From Tunturibacter gelidoferens (lineage in GTDB: Bacteria; Acidobacteriota; Terriglobia; Terriglobales; Acidobacteriaceae): a stretch of 64,000 nucleotides of DNA. Positions 57,364 through 64,000 of the stretch are shown piece after piece. A program made the translations under genes and the position numbers. Below the pieces are notes generated by a model, which was not told where the DNA came from, searched no databases, and was given only the letters and a program-made list of their open reading frames with translations. The DNA lies in NCBI RefSeq assembly GCF_040358255.1, contig NZ_CP132938.1, positions 3,968,001 through 4,032,000 of the forward strand. Direction: 5' to 3'. Every line of letters begins with the position of its first letter. Positions within the stretch are counted from its first letter, which is position 1.

Positions 57364-59772
57364 TTAGTTGCCGCCGATGCGGATCTTCATTCCGGCGCGG
57401 ATGGTGAAGGGCAGGCCGGGGTAGCCGATGGGGCCGATGTGCTGCTGGCCGAGAAGATTGTCGAGCTGGGTGAAGGCTGTGACGTGTCGAGTGGCGTTGA
57501 AGAGGAGGTTGAGATCGAGCTTGGCGTAGCCGAAGTCGAGGTCCTGGTTGGGGAGCAGGAGCGTATTGCCGCCGTTGCGGTCGTTGTGAAGCTGGAAGGT
57601 GGAGTCGTCACTGCGGCTGGCGAGCGCGCCTTTGATGGCGGCGGAGAATCTGCTGGCGGTGTACTGCACGGCGAAGAAGCCGGTGCTGGGTGGGCGGTTG
57701 AAGGGGCGATTGCCGACGATGGGAGAGAGCGCGCCGATGGGGATGCCGGGGAGGTCAGGGTTGAAGGCAGGAGAGACGTTGTCGGAGGTGAAGGACTGCT
57801 CGACCAGCGAGGCGAGGTAGGTGTAGCCGCCGCGGAGGAAGAGATGCGTGAGGGGCTGGTATTGGAGCTCGAGTTCGAGGCCCTGGGCGCGGTAGGCGAG
57901 GGAGTTCAGTGAGGCGTTGGGGACTTGCAGGGCGATGTTAGCGGGGATGTTGAAGTATTGTTCGAGGCCGTTGGGGGCGAGGCGCTCGAGCTGATGGCTG
58001 AACTGGTTGTGGAAGTAGCCGGCTTTGAGGATGAGCTTCTGGTTGAGGATGTTCTGGTCGACGGCGAGGTCGAAGGTGCGGGAGCGTTCGGCGGCGACTG
58101 GGCGGATGTTGTAGGTGACGATTGCGGATTGATTGCCGGTCTCGTCAAGGAGGGTGCGGAGGCTGGTGAACTGGTCTTCGAGGGTGGGTTCCTGTACGCC
58201 GGTGGCGGCGCTGGCGCGGAGGCTGGTGCCGTGGAATGCGCGATGGCCGGGGCGGACGGGCACGTAGGTGAGGCCTAGGCGCGGGGTGCCTGCGGTGCCG
58301 TAGAGGTGGTTGCGCTCGATGGCTCCGCCGAGGGAGTAGAAGAGGCGGTGGCGGATGTCGCCTTGAAGCTGGAGGGTGTACTGGAAGTTGGTGCGCTGGG
58401 TCTGCTGGTTGAAGCCGGTGGTGGGGTTGTAGAGGCGGCCGCGCTCGTCTTCGTAGTGGAAGCTGAAGAGGGCGGCGATGCGGTAGGGGAAGGTGTAGTC
58501 GGTCTGGTAGTAGAGCTCGTCGCGATTGTGGACGTTGTCGAGGGTGGGTGAGAGGAAGGCGGCTTGTCCGATTGCGGTGTAGCCGTTGGCTCCGCGGAGG
58601 GTGACGATGTCGCCGTATTGGATGGCGCCGTTGGGGAGTTGATCGAACTGCTGCTCTTGTTCGCGATGGCGGCTGATGCCGTAGCGGGCGAGGTTGTGCC
58701 AGTTCCCTGCCAAGGTGTTTTCGATGGTGAGGCCGGAGACGAGATTCTGATCGGCTTGCTTGCCGGAGGCGGAGAAGCCGTAGATGTCGTGCGCTTGCGG
58801 CAGGCCTACGGCGGAGTCGGCATTGCGGAGGGTGAAGCGGGCGGTGGTGTTCGAAAAGATGTTGTAGCCGATGTTGGCGGTGCTCGTGGTGAGGTGGTAC
58901 TCGTCGCGCGGGAGTGCGTTGGAGGTGTTGAAGCGGCTGAAGGCGGCCTGGTAGTCGAGCCTTTTTAAGGTGCCGGAGAGGATGGCTTCGTTGCGGTAGG
59001 TGTGGAAGTTTCCTGCGTCGCCGGTGTAGTCGAGAGTGGGACGGAGGAAGTTGCTGCGAGTGGTGGCGAGGCGGACGACGGAGGCTTCGGCACCGGTGCC
59101 ATAGAGGGCGCTGTTGGCTCCGCGATAGATCTCGGGGCCGGCGAGGGTGGTGGTGGCGATGGTGCTGAAGTCGAAGTCGCCGCCGATGTTGGCTGCGGGG
59201 ACGCCGTCGATGAGGATCTTGTTGGCGTCGGGACTGCCGCCGCGGACGTAGAGGCCGATGGGGCCGCCCGCCTGGCCGGTCTGGATCGCGTTGGTGCCGG
59301 GGTCCTGGCGGAGGTCGTTGAGTATGTTGATCTGGGTCTCGAGGTCTTGCTTCGGAATGAGCGTGATAGCGGCGGGGATCTGTTGGATTGGCGTGGGGAT
59401 GCCGGTGGCGGTGACGGCGAGTTGCGGGGTGACGGTGGCGTATTCGAGGACGATGTTGCGAGTGATGATTGCGGTGCGACCGCCGTAGAAGGCGTCTCCG
59501 ATGCTGGGAGTGAAGGGCGAGGCGGAGGTGAGGAGGACGAAGCGGCCGGGGAGTCCGCTGCGGATCTCATAGGTGCCGTCCATGAGACTAAAGGTGAAGG
59601 CGGCGACGCTGCGGCCTTGTATGAGCTGGATGCGGGCGTTGCCGAGAGGGACTCCGAGGGGAGTGGTTACGGTGCCTCGAACGATGACGGCTCTGGCAAG
59701 CGGGACGGTGAAGAGAGCGGCGGCGAGGGCGAGAAGGAGGCTGATCGCGCTACGGGGCGCCGGAAGGAACAT
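57364..59772 (-). CDS. TonB-dependent receptor with carboxypeptidase-regulatory-like N-domain
   Basis: From the ATG at 59772 the protein has 802 residues. A signal peptide (about 1-29) precedes a carboxypeptidase-regulatory-like domain (VRGTVTTPLGVPLGNARIQL, about 30-110). The plug domain (about 130-250) shows VRGGSPDANKILIDGVP, and a beta-barrel ends in the aromatic-rich C-terminus IRAGMKIRIGGN. It imports a ligand in a TonB-dependent way; the ligand is unknown. The in-frame upstream extension runs through palindromic element copy 7, which lies 22 bases upstream. Confidence 0.9.
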   Translation of the reverse strand: MFLPAPRSAISLLLALAAALFTVPLARAVIVRGTVTTPLGVPLGNARIQLIQGRSVAAFTFSLMDGTYEIRSGLPGRFVLLTSASPFTPSIGDAFYGGRTAIITRNIVLEYATVTPQLAVTATGIPTPIQQIPAAITLIPKQDLETQINILNDLRQDPGTNAIQTGQAGGPIGLYVRGGSPDANKILIDGVPAANIGGDFDFSTIATTTLAGPEIYRGANSALYGTGAEASVVRLATTRSNFLRPTLDYTGDAGNFHTYRNEAILSGTLKRLDYQAAFSRFNTSNALPRDEYHLTTSTANIGYNIFSNTTARFTLRNADSAVGLPQAHDIYGFSASGKQADQNLVSGLTIENTLAGNWHNLARYGISRHREQEQQFDQLPNGAIQYGDIVTLRGANGYTAIGQAAFLSPTLDNVHNRDELYYQTDYTFPYRIAALFSFHYEDERGRLYNPTTGFNQQTQRTNFQYTLQLQGDIRHRLFYSLGGAIERNHLYGTAGTPRLGLTYVPVRPGHRAFHGTSLRASAATGVQEPTLEDQFTSLRTLLDETGNQSAIVTYNIRPVAAERSRTFDLAVDQNILNQKLILKAGYFHNQFSHQLERLAPNGLEQYFNIPANIALQVPNASLNSLAYRAQGLELELQYQPLTHLFLRGGYTYLASLVEQSFTSDNVSPAFNPDLPGIPIGALSPIVGNRPFNRPPSTGFFAVQYTASRFSAAIKGALASRSDDSTFQLHNDRNGGNTLLLPNQDLDFGYAKLDLNLLFNATRHVTAFTQLDNLLGQQHIGPIGYPGLPFTIRAGMKIRIGGN

Positions 59773-59794
59773 AGGTTGATTGTAAGTGGGCGAG

Positions 59795-59891
59795 GTCCTG
59801 CCGGACGGGCCCGCTGCGCGCGGCGCGGTCACTTCGTGACTTGTATACCTTGTTATGGCGAGTAAAGCTTGGTGGTCCTCCCTTTGGTCGG
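59795..59891 (+). repeat. Palindromic 3'-end element, half copy 7
   Basis: Left half: GTCCTGCCGGACGGG, GTCACTTCGTGAC and CCTCCCTTTGGTCGG. It ends 4 bases from the quinone-oxidoreductase stop and lies 22 bases upstream of the TonB-dependent receptor start. Confidence 0.85.
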
Positions 59892-59895
59892 AAGT

Positions 59896-60864
59896 TTATG
59901 GGATTAGGAGGAGCTTGCCGGTGGTTCTGCGGGACTCGAGATCGCGATGGGCCTGCGCGGCGTCGGCGAGTGGGTAGACGTGCTCTATGCGAAGCCTGAG
60001 GGTATTGTTGGCGACTGCATCGAAGACCTCTTTGGCGCGGTGTTCGAGTTCGGCGCGGGTGGCGATGTAGTCCTTGAGGGTGGGGCGGGTGACGTAGAGG
60101 GAGCCCATGGTGGAGAGACGGATGAGGTCGAAGGGCGGGACGGCTCCGCTGGCGCCACCGAAGAGAACGACGAGGCCTCGGGGACGAAGGCACTGGAGAG
60201 ACTGCTCGAAGGTGGTCTTGCCGACGGAGTCGTAGACGACTGGCAGGCCCTTGTTGCCGGTTAGGGATTTGACCTTCGCGGCGAAGTCCTCTTTGGTGTA
60301 GAAGATGATCTCGTCTGCCCCGGCTGCGCGGGCGAGGGTGGCTTTTTCTTCGTTGGAGACGGTGGTGAAGACGCGGGCGCCGAGGGCTTTGGCCATCTGG
60401 ATGAAGAGGAGGCCAGTACCGCCTGCGCCGGCGTGGATGAGGATCTCGTCGCCGGACTGGACGGGGTAGGCGGAGTGAAGAAGATAGTGGGCGGTCATGC
60501 CCTGGAGGATGGCGGCGGCGGCTTGCTGGGTGGTGACGCCTTCGGGGATTGCTACGAGGCGGGTGGCGGGAGCTACCGCGAACTGGGCGTAGGTGCCGGG
60601 GATGAGGCACCAGGCTACGCGGTCGCCGGGTTTGAAGGTGGTGACGTCGGGGGCGACGGAGACGATGGTGCCGGCGGCCTCCTGGCCGAGGGTGTAGGGG
60701 AGTTTGGCGGGGTAACGGCCCTCGCGGAAGTAGGTGTCGATGAAGTTGACGCCGGAGGCTTCGATGCGGATGAGGGCTTCGCCGGGACCGGGGGCTGGCG
60801 TGGGGAGGTCGGTGAGGGTTAGGACGTCGGCGGAGCCGGTGGTGAGGATCTGGATGGCTTGCAT
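59896..60864 (-). CDS. NADPH:quinone oxidoreductase (zinc-free MDR, zeta-crystallin type)
   Basis: The 322-residue protein is a medium-chain reductase: LGQEAAGTIVSVAPDVT, the GDEILIHAGAGGTGLLFIQMAK cofactor site seen in part as HAGAGGTG, and a YDSVGKTTF segment. Zinc ligands are missing, as in quinone reductases. It reduces quinones or enones with NADPH. It follows, upstream of the receptor on the same strand, but the spacing and intervening repeat suggest separate transcripts. Confidence 0.9.
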   Translation of the reverse strand: MQAIQILTTGSADVLTLTDLPTPAPGPGEALIRIEASGVNFIDTYFREGRYPAKLPYTLGQEAAGTIVSVAPDVTTFKPGDRVAWCLIPGTYAQFAVAPATRLVAIPEGVTTQQAAAAILQGMTAHYLLHSAYPVQSGDEILIHAGAGGTGLLFIQMAKALGARVFTTVSNEEKATLARAAGADEIIFYTKEDFAAKVKSLTGNKGLPVVYDSVGKTTFEQSLQCLRPRGLVVLFGGASGAVPPFDLIRLSTMGSLYVTRPTLKDYIATRAELEHRAKEVFDAVANNTLRLRIEHVYPLADAAQAHRDLESRRTTGKLLLIP

Positions 60865-61060
60865 GGCTGGTTCAGGTTACAACAGAGCTGCATAGGGAGT
60901 AGCTGGTTTAGTTTGGGTGGCCTATTGTGAAGCTCGTGAATCCTTTTCTTCATCTAAACTTGAGATATTAGATTCGAGCCCGCGTGAGATTCTGCGCTGA
61001 CCGTTGTAACTGTGTGGTGAGTTTTGAGTCGAACGTTTTGAAGAGGATGTGAAGAAGATT

Positions 61061-62077
61061 ATGTCCTGCCGACAGTCTTTGCCTATTGCGATTTACTATG
61101 AGCAGCCGAACTGGTTCAAGCCTTTGTTTGCGGAGCTGGATCGTCGGGGTGCGAAGTACGTGAAGCTGGATGCGGTGGAGCATAGCTATGGGCCGGAGGA
61201 GCATCCGGAGGAGAAGTATGCCGTGGTGCTGAATAAGATGAGCCCTTCGGCGTGGAATCGCGGGCATGGGGATCAGATCTTCTACACGCTGGGTTATCTG
61301 GAGCATCTTGAGAGCCGTGGGGTTCGCGTGGTGAATGGCGTGAAGGCTTATCGGAGTGAGCTGTCGAAGGCGGCGCAGCTTTCAATGCTGGATGCGTTGG
61401 GGCTTGGCTATCCGAAATCTCATGTGATTCATCGTGCATCGCAGGCCAGTGCTGCGGCGGAGGGGTTGCGCTTCCCTGTTGTGGTGAAGCCGAACATCGG
61501 CGGCAGTGGGAGCGGTGTCGTGAAGTTCCATACGAAGGAGCATCTGGCGGAAGCCTCCGCGATGGAGGGCGGATTGACGCTGGGGATGGATTCGACCGGG
61601 CTGGTGCAGGAATTTGTGCCGGCTCGTGGGTCGTTCATCGTTCGGGTTGAGGTGTTGGACGGGAAGTATTTGTACGCGATCAAGATACACATTACCGGCG
61701 AGACGTTTGACCTTTGTCCGGCTGATATTTGCAAGACGCCGCTTGGGGTTGAGTTGGATCGAGCAGCTTGCCCGATTGATGCGCCGAAGAATGGGTTGAC
61801 GGTTGAGGCCTTCGATACGCCGCCTGAGGTGATCGAAGAGGTAGAGCGGCTGATGGTTGCGGCGGGGATCGAGCTGGGTGGCGTGGAGTTTATGGTGGAC
61901 GATCGCGATGGCGTGAGGATGTACTACGACATCAATGCGCTGTCGAACTTTGTGGCGGATGGGCAGAAGGTCGTGGGCTTCGATCCGTTTGTGAAGCTGG
62001 CGGATTGGCTGGAGGATGAGGCGCGGATTGTGAATGAACGACGGGCGGGTGTGGCAGAGCTGGCGGGGACACGCTGA
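61061..62077 (+). CDS. ATP-grasp ligase coupled to a flavin monooxygenase
   Basis: From the ATG at 61061 the protein has 338 residues. It shows the ATP-grasp order: a central PVVVKPNIGGSGSGV with the ATP lysine and Gly-rich loop, QEFVPARGSFIVRVEVLDG, and GGVEFMVDD plus DINALSNFV with the metal ligands. The fold is like RimK/GshB ligases that form amide bonds via acyl phosphate. Its TGA shares a base with the next ATG (TGATG), so the flavin monooxygenase is translated with it. A GTG start (61049) is an alternative. The substrate pair is not known. Confidence 0.83.
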   Translation: MSCRQSLPIAIYYEQPNWFKPLFAELDRRGAKYVKLDAVEHSYGPEEHPEEKYAVVLNKMSPSAWNRGHGDQIFYTLGYLEHLESRGVRVVNGVKAYRSELSKAAQLSMLDALGLGYPKSHVIHRASQASAAAEGLRFPVVVKPNIGGSGSGVVKFHTKEHLAEASAMEGGLTLGMDSTGLVQEFVPARGSFIVRVEVLDGKYLYAIKIHITGETFDLCPADICKTPLGVELDRAACPIDAPKNGLTVEAFDTPPEVIEEVERLMVAAGIELGGVEFMVDDRDGVRMYYDINALSNFVADGQKVVGFDPFVKLADWLEDEARIVNERRAGVAELAGTR

Positions 62078-63114
62078 TGCGATACGGCTTCTGGTTGCCG
62101 GTGTTTGGGGGTTGGCTGCGCAACGTCGAGGACGAGAAGATGGTTGCGAGCTGGGAGTACGTGCGGGACCTGGCGAAGAGGGCGGAGACGATTGGCTATG
62201 ATCTGACGCTGATCGCAGAGTTGAATTTGAATGACATCAAGGGTGTGGATGCTCCTTCGCTCGATGCGTGGTCGACGACGGCGGCGCTGGCTGCGGTGAC
62301 GGAGAGGCTGGAGCTGATGGTGGCGGTGCGGCCTACGTTTCATAATCCGGCGCTGCTGGCGAAGCAGGCGGCTTCGATCGATCAGATGTCGCATGGGCGG
62401 TTGACGCTGAATGTGGTTTCGAGCTGGTGGAAGGATGAGGCGACGAAGTACGGCGTTCACTTCGATGAGCATGACGACAGGTATGCTCGGACTTCGGAGT
62501 GGCTCGATGTGGTGGATGGATGTTGGAAGACGCAGGGGTTTTCTTACAAAGGCAACTACTACGACGTGCGGGAGAATGTGCTTTCGCCGAAGCCGGTGAG
62601 CAAGCCTCGGCCTACGCTGTATGCGGGTGGGGAGTCGGAGACGGCGAAGAATCTGATTGCGGCGAAGTGCGATGCGTACCTGATGCATGGCGATGCGCCT
62701 GAGGCTGTGGGTAAGAAGATTGCCGATATGCGGGAGCGGCGGGAGAAGCTTGGGCTGGGGCCGATGACGTTTGGCGTGGCGGGGTATGCGGTGGTGCGGG
62801 ACTCGGAGGCTGAGGCCCTGCGCGAGGTGGAGCGGATTACGAATGTGAAGCAGTCGGCGCGCGGGTATGCGAACTATGAGCAGTGGGTAACGGGGTCGAA
62901 TCTGCAGACGGAGATCTCGTTGAAGGACTACTCAGTCTCGAATCGCGGGCTGCGATGCGGGTTTGTGGGAACGCCGGAGCAGGTGTCGGAGCGGATGGAG
63001 GAGTTTGCGGCGGTGGGGGTGGATCTGGTGCTGCTGCAGTCGAGTCCGCAGGCGGAGGAGATGGAGCGGTTTGGGGCTCAGGTGATCCGCGGCAAGGCAG
63101 AGGCGGCGGTTTAG
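62077..63114 (+). CDS. LLM-class flavin-dependent monooxygenase (SsuD-like)
   Basis: The 345-residue protein has the luciferase-like TIM barrel with FWLPVFGGWLR, SIDQMSHGRLTLNVVSSWWKDE and YLMHGDAPEAVG, close to alkanesulfonate monooxygenases. These use reduced FMN and oxygen. It is fused by overlap to the ATP-grasp gene. No flavin reductase is adjacent. A terminator-like hairpin follows. It could act in desulfonation or in tailoring of a product of the ligase; neither is shown. Confidence 0.87.
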   Translation: MRYGFWLPVFGGWLRNVEDEKMVASWEYVRDLAKRAETIGYDLTLIAELNLNDIKGVDAPSLDAWSTTAALAAVTERLELMVAVRPTFHNPALLAKQAASIDQMSHGRLTLNVVSSWWKDEATKYGVHFDEHDDRYARTSEWLDVVDGCWKTQGFSYKGNYYDVRENVLSPKPVSKPRPTLYAGGESETAKNLIAAKCDAYLMHGDAPEAVGKKIADMRERREKLGLGPMTFGVAGYAVVRDSEAEALREVERITNVKQSARGYANYEQWVTGSNLQTEISLKDYSVSNRGLRCGFVGTPEQVSERMEEFAAVGVDLVLLQSSPQAEEMERFGAQVIRGKAEAAV

Positions 63115-63132
63115 TTTTTTTGTGACTTGGGT

Positions 63133-63163
63133 GGAGCGTTCATCTTGCGACGGACGCTTTTTT
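63133..63163 (+). terminator. Probable terminator after the monooxygenase
   Basis: AGCGT (63135-63139) pairs with ACGCT (63154-63158) around a 14-base loop, followed by six T residues. The short stem makes it weaker than those at lon and groEL. Confidence 0.55.
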
Positions 63164-63246
63164 GTGGAAAGACGATGTACCGGGAAGGTTAATTCTCCGC
63201 AAGTGCGATGGGTGGCGGCCCGTTGTGTGGAGGGTTATGCTTTGCC

Positions 63247-64000
63247 ATGCTACTTCGTTCCCTCTTGTTGACTTTCGTATTTGTCTGCGGTCTGTTTGCG
63301 CAGGATGACCCTGATTGGACCACTCCCCATGCGCCTTTTCGTGTGGCCGGCAACGTTTATTACGTGGGAAGCAAGGACCTGGCGTCCTATCTGATCACGA
63401 CGTCGCAGGGACATATCTTGATCAACAGCAATTTGGAGAGCAGCGTTGCACAGATAAAGAAGAGTGTCGAAGCGCTTGGTTTCAAGTTCAGCGATGTGAA
63501 GATTTTGCTGATCAGCCATGCTCATCGCGATCACTGCGCGGGCAGCAAGCTGTTGAAGGAGTTGACCGGCGCGAAGTACATGGTGATGGATCGGGATGTA
63601 CCGGTGGTGGAGTCGGGCGGGAAGGCCGATTTTCAATATGGCAAGGGGTCGAGTAACTGGTATCCAGCGGCGAAGGTTGATCGTGTGCTGCATGACGGCG
63701 ATGAGGTTCGACTGGGGGATGTCGTGCTGGTTGCGCATCTAACCCCGGGCCACACAAAGGGGTGTACGACCTGGACGATGAAGATGAGTGAGGGCGGCAG
63801 GGTTTATCACGTTGTGATCGTTGGCAGCCCGAATGTAAATCCGGGATACAGGCTGGTGAAGAGCGCTGTCTATCCGACGATGGCGCAAGACTATGAGTTG
63901 ACGTTTCGGACCTTGAAGTCGCTGCCTTGCGATGTGTTTCTGGGGGCGCACGGGAGCTATTTTGGGATGGAGGAAAAGTTCGCGAGACAGAGGGCTGGCG
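63247..64000 (+). CDS. Subclass B3 metallo-beta-lactamase-like protein (partial, runs off the window)
   Basis: An open frame from the ATG at 63247 continues to the last base without a stop (251 codons). A signal peptide ends near GLFAQ (residue 19). The zinc site has HAHRDH at about 91-96, TPGHTKG with His near 167, and GAHGSYF with His near 234, as in subclass B3 enzymes. The usual acidic residue after GHILI is Asn (INSNLES). These enzymes hydrolyse beta-lactams, but environmental homologues can have other hydrolase roles. The C-terminus is not visible. Confidence 0.82.
   Translation, partial: MLLRSLLLTFVFVCGLFAQDDPDWTTPHAPFRVAGNVYYVGSKDLASYLITTSQGHILINSNLESSVAQIKKSVEALGFKFSDVKILLISHAHRDHCAGSKLLKELTGAKYMVMDRDVPVVESGGKADFQYGKGSSNWYPAAKVDRVLHDGDEVRLGDVVLVAHLTPGHTKGCTTWTMKMSEGGRVYHVVIVGSPNVNPGYRLVKSAVYPTMAQDYELTFRTLKSLPCDVFLGAHGSYFGMEEKFARQRAG

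Noticed and set aside
56254..57912. 552-residue plus-strand open frame across the VWA gene and palindromic element
   Set aside because: Runs through a non-coding repeat and two real genes on the other strand; Gly/Ala/Asp-rich shadow.

Overview
This 64 kb window is chromosomal sequence from a GC-rich Gram-negative soil bacterium. The gene content points to the Acidobacteriota, family Acidobacteriaceae (Edaphobacter/Granulicella/Terriglobus-like). Supporting signs are a lipoprotein with Ig-like repeats and a beta-propeller, a carboxypeptidase-regulatory-like TonB-dependent receptor, a metH split into two genes, a homodimeric-type aceE, an MoaD-like gene overlapping threonine synthase, and several families of intergenic repeats. 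The genus is an inference. I found no rRNA genes, intact tRNAs, CRISPR arrays, phage genes, transposases or integrases.

Layout. 0-3 kb: the end of clpX, then lon with a strong terminator, then a 49-residue membrane protein on the other strand. 3-13 kb: a secreted beta-propeller lipoprotein, threonine synthase overlapping a CysO/MoaD-like sulfur carrier, a small secreted protein, a receiver-like protein, and methionine synthase as two overlapping genes, the upstream one frameshifted. 12-19.6 kb: a solitary nuoI, a periplasmic molybdopterin-domain-like protein, a metallophosphatase, ubiD, a TonB-family protein, a DedA-rhodanese fusion and dps. 19.6-24 kb: a TolC/HlyD export pair and a Gfo/Idh/MocA oxidoreductase. 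24-29.5 kb: argJ, aceE, and a PdhA-like protein that has lost its thiamine-diphosphate motif.

29.5-41 kb is an exopolysaccharide locus: Wzi-like outer-membrane protein, UDP-glucuronate decarboxylase (opposite strand), tyrosine autokinase, Wza-like export protein, three GT4 glycosyltransferases (two of them a tandem duplicate) and a WcaF-like acetyltransferase. The PHP-type tyrosine phosphatase that would oppose the kinase lies about 12.6 kb downstream (47.8 kb). 41-50 kb: an ABC importer without a binding protein, a half-length AI-2E-family protein, an alpha-amylase, purQ, the phosphatase and an SDR. 50-52.5 kb: groES-groEL under a CIRCE operator. 52.8-64 kb: a methyltransferase, a PAS histidine kinase, a VWA-like protein, a TonB-dependent receptor, a quinone oxidoreductase, an overlapping ATP-grasp/luciferase-like monooxygenase pair, and a subclass-B3 metallo-beta-lactamase that runs off the window.

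The most unusual features are: (1) seven copies of a complex palindromic element, each within about 2-17 bases of a stop codon, two of them with a swapped-in terminator hairpin; (2) the inactive-looking PdhA paralogue after aceE; (3) the sulfur carrier with two residues beyond its Gly-Gly, coupled to threonine synthase and close to metH; (4) the ATP-grasp/flavin monooxygenase pair; (5) a frameshift at a GA tract in metH; (6) a second dispersed repeat of about 128 bp. All calls are from reading the sequence; no database search was run.
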